In this document: one piece after another, positions 51,058-58,173 of the stretch
Numbering within the stretch: the first letter of the stretch is position 1
How the letters are laid out: each line of letters opens with the position of its first letter
Assembly (NCBI GenBank): GCA_947372355.1
Contig: CANBTI010000011.1
Coordinates: 1 to 58,173, forward strand
Direction of reading: 5' to 3'
DNA length: 58,173 bases
Source of the DNA: Bdellovibrionales bacterium
Lineage (GTDB): Bacteria; Bdellovibrionota; UBA1018; CAIMNF01
Translations under genes and position numbers: made by a program
The notes under the pieces: generated by a model
Databases searched by the model: none
What the model was told of the DNA's origin: nothing
Seen by the model: the letters and a program-made list of their open reading frames with translations, nothing else

Positions 51058-52327
51058 GCGATTGGGGTCTGTTTTAAGCATTGCTGCGTTCTTATTTTTT
51101 GGCATTCTTATGAATGCTCCCAAGAGTTTTGCTTCATTTCAAGAAGAATTACAAACTCAAGTCTTTCAATATGCTTCAGAGAATCGTCCTACCTTTTATT
51201 TAAATTCAAAAACTATATTTCAAACAGAGCGTTTCCTTACCCGAATCAACACTTACTATGAATCTGGCACCCAAGGAACTTGGAGCCTGGATCCAGATCC
51301 ACTTCGCTATGACCTCTATCTCCAAGAAGGTTCTAAGAATTTTATTTGGATTGGTCGGGAGCATCCACTCAATCTAACCAGATCATCTCCCGTTGAAGCA
51401 ACAGATGCTCTGGGTACCGTTTGGGCACAAAACCAATTAAATGCACTTAATCCAAGAGTATCGGGTTGGATCGGTGCAGGACTCCATCAAGATTTAGGAT
51501 CTCAATGGACACTCCTACTCGCCTATTCTCCAATTTTCTTACCTACTTTTGGACCTTCACTTGGATTCAGTGATTCGGGAGATTTAAATCCTGCTCGATT
51601 CTCAAGATTACCTCCCTCAAATGTGAATACAGGCGGAGCAATTTTACCGATTCGATATCAATTAGAAATCGGACAAATTACAGATCTGGTACTACGACCA
51701 CAATTTTTCACAGGGATTGCCCACGACGATGAATCTGTTTATATGGATGCCTATTTTTATTCGGCACCTAGACCAAATCCTATTGCACTCACCACCGCAA
51801 CTCTTTCGGTAACACCAACTGTGGTAAACGCAAAAGTAGAAATTAATCCTCAATTTCCAAGAGAATATTGGACAGGAATGCGGACACAATTCAAAGAAGT
51901 ACTTTTCAAACCTGCAGTTGAATTTGTACAAGGATTACATAATTGGAATAATCACTATTTATCCTTAACTGGATATTTCAATTCTCCTGAAATCAATCCA
52001 AACGTTGTGACCAGAACCACGAGAGCCAGTTTTGGACTCCTCACTCATCTTCAGCAACAATTTGATGATCCACAATTTTCAGATCTATTGGTTTTCTTGA
52101 AAATGCCACTCGATCTCACCAATGAGCTTTCTTTTAGAAATATCTTGGAAGCAACTCTTTTAAATTCAAAAAGAAGCTTCTACTGGATGAGTGAATTTGA
52201 ATATGCATTTACAAAAACTTTTTCTGCGATGACCGCACTCAGAATTCTTTCCGGTCAAAATTATAGCTACTTCGGTGACTGGCGTGCTGAAGATTCATTT
52301 TCAATAGGACTTAGGTGGATATGGTAA
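51056..52327 (+). CDS. Outer-membrane beta-barrel-like protein encoded with a large lipoprotein
   Basis: The product (423 residues from the ATG at 51056) has a signal peptide ending near SFA (about residue 26). The rest is rich in aromatic strand patterns (SGWIGAGLHQDLGSQWTLLLAYSP, YQLEIGQITDLVLRPQFFTGIA, RSFYWMSEFEYAFTKTFSAMTALRI) and ends in SIGLRWIW, a barrel-like C-terminus. TATAAT at about 51033 would give a leader of only about 10 nt. Translation could also begin at an upstream TTG (51020). The stop overlaps the start of the lipoprotein gene, so the two are co-translated. Confidence 0.72.
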   Translation: MRLGSVLSIAAFLFFGILMNAPKSFASFQEELQTQVFQYASENRPTFYLNSKTIFQTERFLTRINTYYESGTQGTWSLDPDPLRYDLYLQEGSKNFIWIGREHPLNLTRSSPVEATDALGTVWAQNQLNALNPRVSGWIGAGLHQDLGSQWTLLLAYSPIFLPTFGPSLGFSDSGDLNPARFSRLPPSNVNTGGAILPIRYQLEIGQITDLVLRPQFFTGIAHDDESVYMDAYFYSAPRPNPIALTTATLSVTPTVVNAKVEINPQFPREYWTGMRTQFKEVLFKPAVEFVQGLHNWNNHYLSLTGYFNSPEINPNVVTRTTRASFGLLTHLQQQFDDPQFSDLLVFLKMPLDLTNELSFRNILEATLLNSKRSFYWMSEFEYAFTKTFSAMTALRILSGQNYSYFGDWRAEDSFSIGLRWIW

Positions 52328-54699
52328 AACACAATATTACTCTCATCATCAGCTTAATCGCCCTCAGTGTTCAATTCGCAGGTTGTGGATTTATCCATGG
52401 AATTTGGGGAGAAAAAGCTCCACCCAGAAAAACGGTAGTGGTTACAAGTGAAAAACTACCTGATATTTCAAACATCTTTAGTGATGATGAAAACATTTCT
52501 AAAAATACTTTAAATACATACAAAAATTCAATCTTAAGTTCATTTGATAAAATTAAAGGCCAAGAAAATAATCGACTCTCTTTAGAAGAAATAGAAAGTC
52601 TAGCAAAGGCAGGTTTAGCCAGACTTTCGGATAAGGATGATATCAATATCCAGAGAGTTCGCTCTGCGCTCACCTTACTAGGATATAAAGATGGTATTTC
52701 TAGAAATCAGTTAGAAACATTAATTGGATGGCTAGAACAAAACCGTATCAAAGCAAAATCCTTTTACAATATCCTTCTTAAAAATGATGATTCAGTAAAA
52801 ATTAATTCTGATCATTTAATCCAAATGGTTCAATTTACAGGATCGCTCATTGCATTGGGTGGCGGAAATGCCCTGACGAATGATCAAGTTTCAGAGTTGA
52901 TCAAGCCATGGATACCTGAAAATTATGTGCATGCAACAAAAGCACTTCCAAGCGGAATTGATTTAATCATCACGGCCTTCAGTAGTCTGTGTGGTGATCG
53001 CGTGGATGCAAATCTTTGGAATGCAAAAAAGAATGGAGATTGCATTGTATCTTTAATTGATCATTTCCAAAGTACCGCTCCAGTTTTTGATTTAATGTTC
53101 AATAAACTAAACCCACTGACTGATCGCGGAACCCTCTCAACCGCAAACTCAACGTTAGTATCCAAAGTTCAAAGCTGGATTGAGGGACACCACCACCCAG
53201 CATTTGAAACAAAAAAGGTAGAAAAATTTTCAGTTGAACTTGGCATTCCTGCCCCATACCATTTCTTTCAACTCACTGAATGGATTCCTAAATTAAATGC
53301 ACAATCCACTCCTCAATCTTTGAGTCCAACTTTCTTTATTGATATAGCTCAGGTGCTTCAAAATTGGGTTAATTTGTTCGTGAATGTTACTGCTACAACG
53401 AAAGAAACCAAAAGCTGTAACTTCAATGAATGGAAAAAATGTGATTTTCAAGGTGAATACGATACAGCTAGCAAACTTTATAATGATGAATATGCAACAG
53501 TTATTCGTAATAATAATTTAGAATTTATTTTTAAGATCTCATTTTATGATTCAATTGCAGAATACTTAATTAAAGCATTTGATAAAGATGGGGATGGGCT
53601 ACTCACTGATGACATCAAGGGTTTTATCACCACGGTAGTTCGCTTACTCGATAGCAATGCATTTGCACAAAATGTGATTAATCAAATTTTAGAAAAACCA
53701 GTAGAAATCGTAAATACCGCAAACTCAATTCAAGCCCTCAGGCTTCAAGGATTAAGTGAAGTTGCTGCCTTAGCAGCAGATTTAATTCCTGATCGTGGCG
53801 GAAATAAAAGAACGATTCTTAAAAAAATCTCTGCAACATTAATCAATACTGAAAGCCAACCCAGTTTTAGTTTAGATCGATTAGGGATCACTACCTTTAT
53901 TTATGTATTTGATTTATTGGGAGGTCTTAGAAACCAATATTTACATGATTATGATTTTGGAACTTACACTCAGGGAAATACTACTTGGATTAAAAGACGT
54001 AAAATTGTCGAAAACATTCCTAAAATTCTTTATGACCATTTTCCAAGACTTTATAATGAGTGTTTAGACTGGGGTTTTGAAAGAACCTGCGGAGTGATCT
54101 ACACTGAAGTGCTGGCAAGCGCTGCAAAAGATACTGATGTTTTGGAGCCTTCTGATTTGGACATGATCAACCTCACGTCTATTCTTTTAGAAAGTATGAT
54201 GAATCGATGCGATCGAAATCATGATGACCTTATTTCTACCAATATTCTTGATGGATTTGATGAAAAAAGATGTGTTCTATCTGTTTCTCAAACCTTGGCA
54301 ACAAGATTGATGAAAGCAAATATTTTAGCCAATGATCATACCACTAAAGTATTATTAGGAATCATGAAGTGGCTTCCTCCAGCAAGATGGGCCGCAAAGG
54401 TTGCCTTGGCTAGAGGCACCATGAAAAACATTGGAATCAGAGCAGTTCCAGGAATTTCCTTGATATCTGGACCTGCAAAATTAGGCGGAGTGATGTCGCT
54501 GGTTGCTGAATTCATGGATCCTGATAAGGTGGAAGCAATTGAAGGAAAAATCATGGGACACCATGAAGATATCGGAGATGAATTGATCTATTTAAATCAA
54601 CTCACCGATCTCTATTTACCTAGTCATCAATGGGCGCAAAGAACTTCTGAAGCTGCCAGAATTCTATATGGTCCTGCCATGATCAATCACACACCTTAG
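52315..54699 (+). CDS. Very large lipoprotein with EF-hand-like calcium loops
   Basis: The 794-residue product starts at GTG (or ATG at 52321) and has lipobox FAGC. The mature protein is mostly helical, with Ile/Leu-rich repeats such as ISKNTLNTYKNSILSSF. Two EF-hand-like loops are visible: D423-K-D-G-D-G-L-L-T-D in KAFDKDGDGLLTDD, and D633-R-N-H-D-D-L-I. Both lack a Glu at position 12, as in dockerin-like or bacterial calcium loops. Cysteines occur in pairs (CDRNHD...KRC). A calcium-stabilised surface lipoprotein partnering the upstream barrel is the likeliest reading, not proven. The nitroreductase gene follows after 15 bp. Confidence 0.75.
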   Translation: MDMVKHNITLIISLIALSVQFAGCGFIHGIWGEKAPPRKTVVVTSEKLPDISNIFSDDENISKNTLNTYKNSILSSFDKIKGQENNRLSLEEIESLAKAGLARLSDKDDINIQRVRSALTLLGYKDGISRNQLETLIGWLEQNRIKAKSFYNILLKNDDSVKINSDHLIQMVQFTGSLIALGGGNALTNDQVSELIKPWIPENYVHATKALPSGIDLIITAFSSLCGDRVDANLWNAKKNGDCIVSLIDHFQSTAPVFDLMFNKLNPLTDRGTLSTANSTLVSKVQSWIEGHHHPAFETKKVEKFSVELGIPAPYHFFQLTEWIPKLNAQSTPQSLSPTFFIDIAQVLQNWVNLFVNVTATTKETKSCNFNEWKKCDFQGEYDTASKLYNDEYATVIRNNNLEFIFKISFYDSIAEYLIKAFDKDGDGLLTDDIKGFITTVVRLLDSNAFAQNVINQILEKPVEIVNTANSIQALRLQGLSEVAALAADLIPDRGGNKRTILKKISATLINTESQPSFSLDRLGITTFIYVFDLLGGLRNQYLHDYDFGTYTQGNTTWIKRRKIVENIPKILYDHFPRLYNECLDWGFERTCGVIYTEVLASAAKDTDVLEPSDLDMINLTSILLESMMNRCDRNHDDLISTNILDGFDEKRCVLSVSQTLATRLMKANILANDHTTKVLLGIMKWLPPARWAAKVALARGTMKNIGIRAVPGISLISGPAKLGGVMSLVAEFMDPDKVEAIEGKIMGHHEDIGDELIYLNQLTDLYLPSHQWAQRTSEAARILYGPAMINHTP

Positions 54700-54714
54700 G
54701 GAATTTGGAATCTT

Positions 54715-55410
54715 ATGGATTTTTTTGAAGCCGTTTCTAAAAGAAGAAGTATCAGAAAATACACCGAAGAAGATGTTTCTGATTCAATTATTGAGAAAGC
54801 CCTAGATGCGGCGATCCTCGCACCAAATTCATCTAATACTCAAACTTGGGATTTCTATTGGGTAAAAAGCGAAGATAAGAAAGCGAGTCTGATTCAATTT
54901 TGCTTGAGTCAATCAGCAGCCAGAACAGCTAAACACTTAATCGTGATCACCGCTGATCCATCCAATTGGAAGAGATCTCAAAAGCCATTAGTCAATTGGG
55001 TTGAATCTGTGAAAGCACCTAAACAGGTCATTTTATATTATCAAAAACTCATCCCTTTTACTTATCGTTGGGGATTTTTAAACTCATGGGCACTCATTAA
55101 ATGGTTTATGTTCCTACTCGCTGGAACGGTTCGCCCAATGACCCGTGGCCCAAATACCAGACGAGATCTTCAAGAAGTAGCAATAAAATCTGCTGCCCTG
55201 GCAGCGGAAAACTTCGTTTTAGCGATTAGTGCTCAAGGTTATTCCACATGTATGATGGAAGGTTTTGATGAAGTGAGAGTGAAAAAACTCTTAAAATTGA
55301 ACCGAAGTGCAAGAGTGGTGATGGTCATTTCAGTGGGAAGAGAAAGTGAACGAGGAACCTGGGGTCCACAATTCAGGTTACCCAAAACAGATGTTGTCCA
55401 TATCCTTTAA
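54715..55410 (+). CDS. Nitroreductase-family FMN oxidoreductase
   Basis: The 231-residue product begins FFEAVSKRRSIRKYTEEDVS, the FMN-phosphate-binding start of the nitroreductase family. It continues with LDAAILAPNSSNTQTWDFYWV and ends with AALAAENFVLAISAQGYSTCMMEGF and ISVGRESERGTWGPQFR. Residues about 105-140 carry an unusual hydrophobic insert (FLNSWALIKWFMFLLAGTV) that may make a membrane-facing helix. Substrate unknown. It lies between the EF-hand lipoprotein and the cyanophycinase-like gene on the same strand. Confidence 0.88.
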   Translation: MDFFEAVSKRRSIRKYTEEDVSDSIIEKALDAAILAPNSSNTQTWDFYWVKSEDKKASLIQFCLSQSAARTAKHLIVITADPSNWKRSQKPLVNWVESVKAPKQVILYYQKLIPFTYRWGFLNSWALIKWFMFLLAGTVRPMTRGPNTRRDLQEVAIKSAALAAENFVLAISAQGYSTCMMEGFDEVRVKKLLKLNRSARVVMVISVGRESERGTWGPQFRLPKTDVVHIL

Positions 55411-55429
55411 CTTCTGATAAGAATAATAA

Positions 55430-56191
55430 ATGATGAAAATATTACTCGTTGCACTATTCATAACCAATTCATTGATTTCAACTGCTGAAGCAACAACGAA
55501 GTTACTCATCATTGGTGGTGGAGCTCGTCCTCCAGAAGCGATGAATGCATTCGTTCAAGCTGCCGGTGGTAGTAATGCCAATATTTTAATCTGCTCTTGG
55601 GCTTCTGCAACGACAGAAGGCGCTCAGAACATTAAAGCAGAATTACTGAAATCAAATCCTGCTTCCGTAACCATTTTACCTACCTTCCCCATGAGATCAT
55701 TTGCTGAAAAGAAACTTTTAAAAATGATTCAATCAGCAACTGGGATATTTTTTACGGGTGGAAATCAAAACCAATTGATGAAAGCGATTAAATCGGAATC
55801 ACTGAAAGAAACTTTCAAAGTTGCTTATGCCAATGGAATTGTTTTTGGTGGAACCAGTGCTGGAACGGCAATCATGTCTGAAAGAATGATCACTGGAGAC
55901 AGCACTCCCCTTGATGAAGGGCTAGGGCTATTGCCTTACGAAATCATTGTGGATCAACACTTTATTGTTCGTCAGCGTTTTAATCGATTAGCCCAAGTCG
56001 TTCTCAATAATGATCACACCTTCGGATTAGGTGTAGATGAAGGAACTTCACTTTTTATTTTAAACAATAGAATTGCAAGAGTGATTGGACCCTCTGAGGT
56101 TATTTTATTTTCAAAAGAAACTCAAAGAAGTGTTTCAGTAGAATACTTCAAGCCTAATGAAATGTTTAATTTGTTCGGATTAAAGCAATAA
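55430..56191 (+). CDS. Exported cyanophycinase-like peptidase (S51)
   Basis: The 253-residue product has a signal peptide ending near AEA (about residue 21), then the S51 fold. It shows KLLIIGGGARPPEAM, the nucleophile elbow VFGGTSAGTAIMSERM with the candidate catalytic Ser, and IVDQHFIVRQRFNRL containing the conserved DxHF-R-R pattern of cyanophycinases. Cyanophycinases split beta-Asp-Arg dipeptides from cyanophycin outside or inside cells; export suggests use of an external polymer or peptide. The next gene starts at the base after its stop codon. Confidence 0.88.
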   Translation: MMKILLVALFITNSLISTAEATTKLLIIGGGARPPEAMNAFVQAAGGSNANILICSWASATTEGAQNIKAELLKSNPASVTILPTFPMRSFAEKKLLKMIQSATGIFFTGGNQNQLMKAIKSESLKETFKVAYANGIVFGGTSAGTAIMSERMITGDSTPLDEGLGLLPYEIIVDQHFIVRQRFNRLAQVVLNNDHTFGLGVDEGTSLFILNNRIARVIGPSEVILFSKETQRSVSVEYFKPNEMFNLFGLKQ

Positions 56192-57277
56192 ATGAATCTT
56201 GATCGCTACTCCCGTCAAACCATCCTTGATGAAATTGGATTAATTGGACAATCGAAATTAAAAAAATCACGCGTGTTGTGTATTGGTATCGGTGGACTGG
56301 GTTCACCCACTTCACTTTATCTTGCTGCTGCTGGGGTTGGTACGATCGGAATCATGGATCCAGATCAAGTGGATGAAACAAACCTTCAACGACAAATTAT
56401 CTACAAAACAAAAGATGTAGGCACCGAAAAGGTCATTGCAGCCAAAAAAAACTTAAACGATTTAAATCCAGAAATAAAAATTATTGAGTATTTTGATACC
56501 ATTCATGCTGAAAATGCAGAGGAAATACTCTCACAGTTTGATTTAGTGGTGGATGGTACGGATCAGTTCGAAACTAAATTTTTAATCAATGATGCTGCTT
56601 ACAAAGTTAACATTCCGGTCATTTATGGAGCCATCAACGGATTTCAAGGTGAGGTAGCACTTTTTGACGGAAACAATGGAGCTTGTTATCGTTGTTTTCA
56701 TCCTACCCTTCCCAAAGCCACCATTAAAAATTGTGCAGAATCTGGAATTATCGGTTCTATTGCAGGAGTGATCGGATCACTCCAAGCAACCTTATGCATC
56801 CAGTACATCGTTTCTCATCAGGAACAAAATCATCCTTTAAAACCAATCATTGGTGAATTAAACATGATCGACTTATTGGGTAAATGGACTTTTAATCAAT
56901 TCAAGGTAACCAAACAATCCCAATGCAAAACATGCTCTCTCCAGGGATCTGAAATCAAATTGGAATCTAACACTATTGTCTGCAAGGTAGTTCCAACAAT
57001 CGATATCATTAAAATCCAAGAATTCATGAAGGATGATTCTAAAAACACAATCATTATTGATGTTCGGGAACAAAATGAATGGGAAGAATGGCATTTGGAG
57101 CAAGCAATCCATTGGCCGTTGGATCAATTTGAAAAAGGTATTTTTCCTCAGAAACTAAATCAAACTAAGAATGTGATCCTCTATTGCAAAAGTGGAACGA
57201 GATCAAAAAAAGCAGTTCAAATCCTTAATCGTGCTGGCATAAAGAATGCCCTTTCAGCCATTCCGTTTCTCCGTTGA
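56192..57277 (+). CDS. E1-like adenylyltransferase fused to rhodanese (MoeB/MoeZ type)
   Basis: The 361-residue product has an N-terminal E1 domain: DRYSRQTILDEIG, the ATP loop GIGGLGSP at about 32-39, DGTDQFETKFLIND, two CxxC zinc pairs (C165/C168 and C245/C248), and Cys181 in the region CAESGIIGS. Its C-terminal rhodanese domain (about 265-361) carries active-site Cys332 in LYCKSGTRS. Such fusions adenylate and sulfurate MoaD or ThiS-type carriers. The adjacent moaD and moaE genes suggest molybdopterin synthesis. Its last 53 nt overlap the convergent moaE. Confidence 0.92.
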   Translation: MNLDRYSRQTILDEIGLIGQSKLKKSRVLCIGIGGLGSPTSLYLAAAGVGTIGIMDPDQVDETNLQRQIIYKTKDVGTEKVIAAKKNLNDLNPEIKIIEYFDTIHAENAEEILSQFDLVVDGTDQFETKFLINDAAYKVNIPVIYGAINGFQGEVALFDGNNGACYRCFHPTLPKATIKNCAESGIIGSIAGVIGSLQATLCIQYIVSHQEQNHPLKPIIGELNMIDLLGKWTFNQFKVTKQSQCKTCSLQGSEIKLESNTIVCKVVPTIDIIKIQEFMKDDSKNTIIIDVREQNEWEEWHLEQAIHWPLDQFEKGIFPQKLNQTKNVILYCKSGTRSKKAVQILNRAGIKNALSAIPFLR

Positions 57278-57668
57278 TATAGTATTCCTTTTTCCAAATA
57301 GGAACTCTCACCTTGATCTGTTCAATAATATATCTTGATGCTTGATAGGATTCATCCCTGTGTTTTGAACTCACTCCGATCGCCACACTTAACTCACCTA
57401 CTGATAATTTACCAATTCGATGAAGCACTGAAATCTTTAAATCTGAACCCCATTGTTTTTGAGCTTCAAGACTAATTTCTTCTAAAACCTTTTTAGCCAG
57501 AGGAATAAACGCATCGTATTCTACAGCAATCACTTCTTTCCCATGATTCATTTCACGAACTGCTCCGAAGAAAAAATTCTGAGCACCATGACCATGATCA
57601 GTGGCAAATCGAAATGAACTTAAGGGATCAATATTTTGATCTGTAATATCACAAAAAAACTTACTCAT
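57225..57668 (-). CDS. moaE: Molybdopterin synthase catalytic subunit
   Basis: The 147-residue product matches MoaE: HGAQNFFFGAVREMN near the N-terminus, VIAVEYDAFIPLAKKVLEEI, the basic ISVLHRIGKLSVGELSVAIGVSSKHRDESYQA, and VPIWKKEYYINGETEWL with the active-site Lys residues. With thiocarboxylated MoaD it converts precursor Z to molybdopterin. The 3' end overlaps the E1-rhodanese gene by 53 nt on the opposite strand, the longest overlap between genes in the window. Confidence 0.95.
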   Translation of the reverse strand: MSKFFCDITDQNIDPLSSFRFATDHGHGAQNFFFGAVREMNHGKEVIAVEYDAFIPLAKKVLEEISLEAQKQWGSDLKISVLHRIGKLSVGELSVAIGVSSKHRDESYQASRYIIEQIKVRVPIWKKEYYINGETEWLKGHSLCQHD

Positions 57669-57671
57669 GAT

Positions 57672-57926
57672 TCAGCCCCCACAAACCGGAGGTAAAATGG
57701 AAAGTTTGCATGAATGTTGGATTAAAGTATTTATTTCTAACACTTCACTTTCATTTGCAATGGCAGAATCAAGGATGAGTTGAATTCCGTTTGAGTCAAA
57801 ATACTTACCCATTTCTTTTTTAATCTGATCAATGGTTACCGGAGAATTAAACTTTAATGAAATGGGGTTTTCTAAGTTTTGATATTTTTTAAAAGCTCCG
57901 AATAAATTCATTTTAATTTCAATCAT
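57672..57926 (-). CDS. moaD: Molybdopterin synthase sulfur carrier subunit
   Basis: The 84-residue product has the ubiquitin-like MoaD fold pattern and ends in LPPVCGG. The C-terminal Gly-Gly is the site of adenylation and thiocarboxylation, probably by the E1-rhodanese encoded next to it. A Cys before Gly-Gly replaces the usual small residue. It overlaps the moeA-like gene by 4 nt and precedes moaE by 3 nt. Confidence 0.93.
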   Translation of the reverse strand: MIEIKMNLFGAFKKYQNLENPISLKFNSPVTIDQIKKEMGKYFDSNGIQLILDSAIANESEVLEINTLIQHSCKLSILPPVCGG

Positions 57927-58173
57927 GATAACACTCCTAGTTCAAATGAATGATGAAGTGGAAATACTTCTACCCTTGTACCAGCTGGAATCAGTCCACC
58001 ATCGATGGGTAACACCACCCAAGAATTTGCTTCCACTAATGCACTCACAATATAAGAAGCTTGGCCATTTAATGCTTCCACCATCACTCGTTCATCTTGA
58101 ACCATAGTTTTAGATTTAAAAAAGCACTGCAATCCATCAGATTTTATAACATCTTTTAAAAGATTGGCAAATT
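57923..58173 (-). CDS. moeA: Molybdopterin molybdenumtransferase, C-terminal part
   Basis: The frame is open to the right edge of the window, reading FANLLKDVIKSDGLQ and onward, so the gene starts beyond 58173. The visible 82 residues match the last domain of MoeA proteins: VMVEALNGQASYIVSALVEANSWVVLP followed by IPAGTRVEVFPL. MoeA inserts molybdate into adenylylated molybdopterin. Its place before moaD and moaE fits a molybdenum-cofactor operon. Family assignment rests on this end domain and context, so it is somewhat less certain. Confidence 0.8.
   Translation of the reverse strand, partial: FANLLKDVIKSDGLQCFFKSKTMVQDERVMVEALNGQASYIVSALVEANSWVVLPIDGGLIPAGTRVEVFPLHHSFELGVLS

Noticed and set aside
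1-58173. Search for CRISPR arrays, IS elements, prophage or toxin-antitoxin pairs
   Set aside because: No regularly spaced repeats, transposase, integrase or phage structural signatures were seen; the short repeats found are isolated palindromes.

Overview
The window is an A+T-rich chromosomal segment of a Gram-negative bacterium with an outer membrane: lipid A/LPS core enzymes, Lol and Sec machinery, many signal peptides and lipoboxes, and C-terminal beta-barrel signatures. The unusual density of secreted hydrolases (subtilase, trypsin-like protease, two-HKD phospholipase-D-like protein, lytic transglycosylase, two transglutaminase-elicitor-like proteins), short HAMP-stub membrane proteins, and a free-standing cyclic-di-GMP-I riboswitch RNA with its own promoter and terminator point to a predatory or host-interacting member of the Bdellovibrionota. 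That assignment is inference from gene content; no taxonomic marker such as rRNA is present. No IS element, phage or CRISPR array was seen.

Layout: (1) 1-8.0 kb, mostly minus strand: a tightly overlapping envelope cluster (YceI-like protein, heme lipoprotein, heme-motif outer-membrane protein, small barrel) and a second operon (DUF1592/1588/1585-like heme protein, Tat-exported DUF1501-like protein, lipoprotein). (2) 7.7-8.25 kb: tRNA-Val(GAC) in a strongly palindromic intergenic region that carries a second partial copy of the tRNA 3' end. (3) 8.2-13.3 kb: secreted unknowns, a ClpP-family protease, a SlyD-like FKBP and a hibernation factor. (4) 13.3-19.1 kb, minus strand: a probable fadJ-lolC-ribE-ribBA-ribH operon. 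(5) 19.1-24.2 kb: outer-membrane protein, Kdo transferase, heptosyltransferase and a DUF4097-type protein. (6) 24.3-24.6 kb: the c-di-GMP riboswitch RNA, followed by queE. (7) 25-35 kb: secreted protein, CBS protein, subtilase operon, recJ, secF, secD, yajC, tgt. (8) 35-49.5 kb: barrel protein, Mpo1-like and AlkD-like proteins, transglutaminase-like paralogue 1, MltA, ROK kinase, PilZ protein, prolyl aminopeptidase, trypsin-like protease, PLD-like protein, a coupled pair of secreted unknowns, tRNA-Met(CAU), transglutaminase-like paralogue 2. (9) 49.6-58.2 kb: three barrel proteins, a very large EF-hand-like lipoprotein, nitroreductase, cyanophycinase-like protein and molybdopterin genes (E1-rhodanese, moaE, moaD, partial moeA).

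How it works together: tgt-yajC-secD-secF is the usual Sec export operon, and queE plus tgt belong to queuosine tRNA modification. LolC, WaaA, the heptosyltransferase and the barrels build the envelope. The PilZ protein and the riboswitch RNA both report c-di-GMP, the second messenger that controls lifestyle switching in known predatory bacteria. Many genes are packed with 1-53 nt overlaps. Several genes lack a Shine-Dalgarno sequence but have a sigma70-like promoter ending 6-8 nt before the start codon, which suggests leaderless mRNAs are common here.
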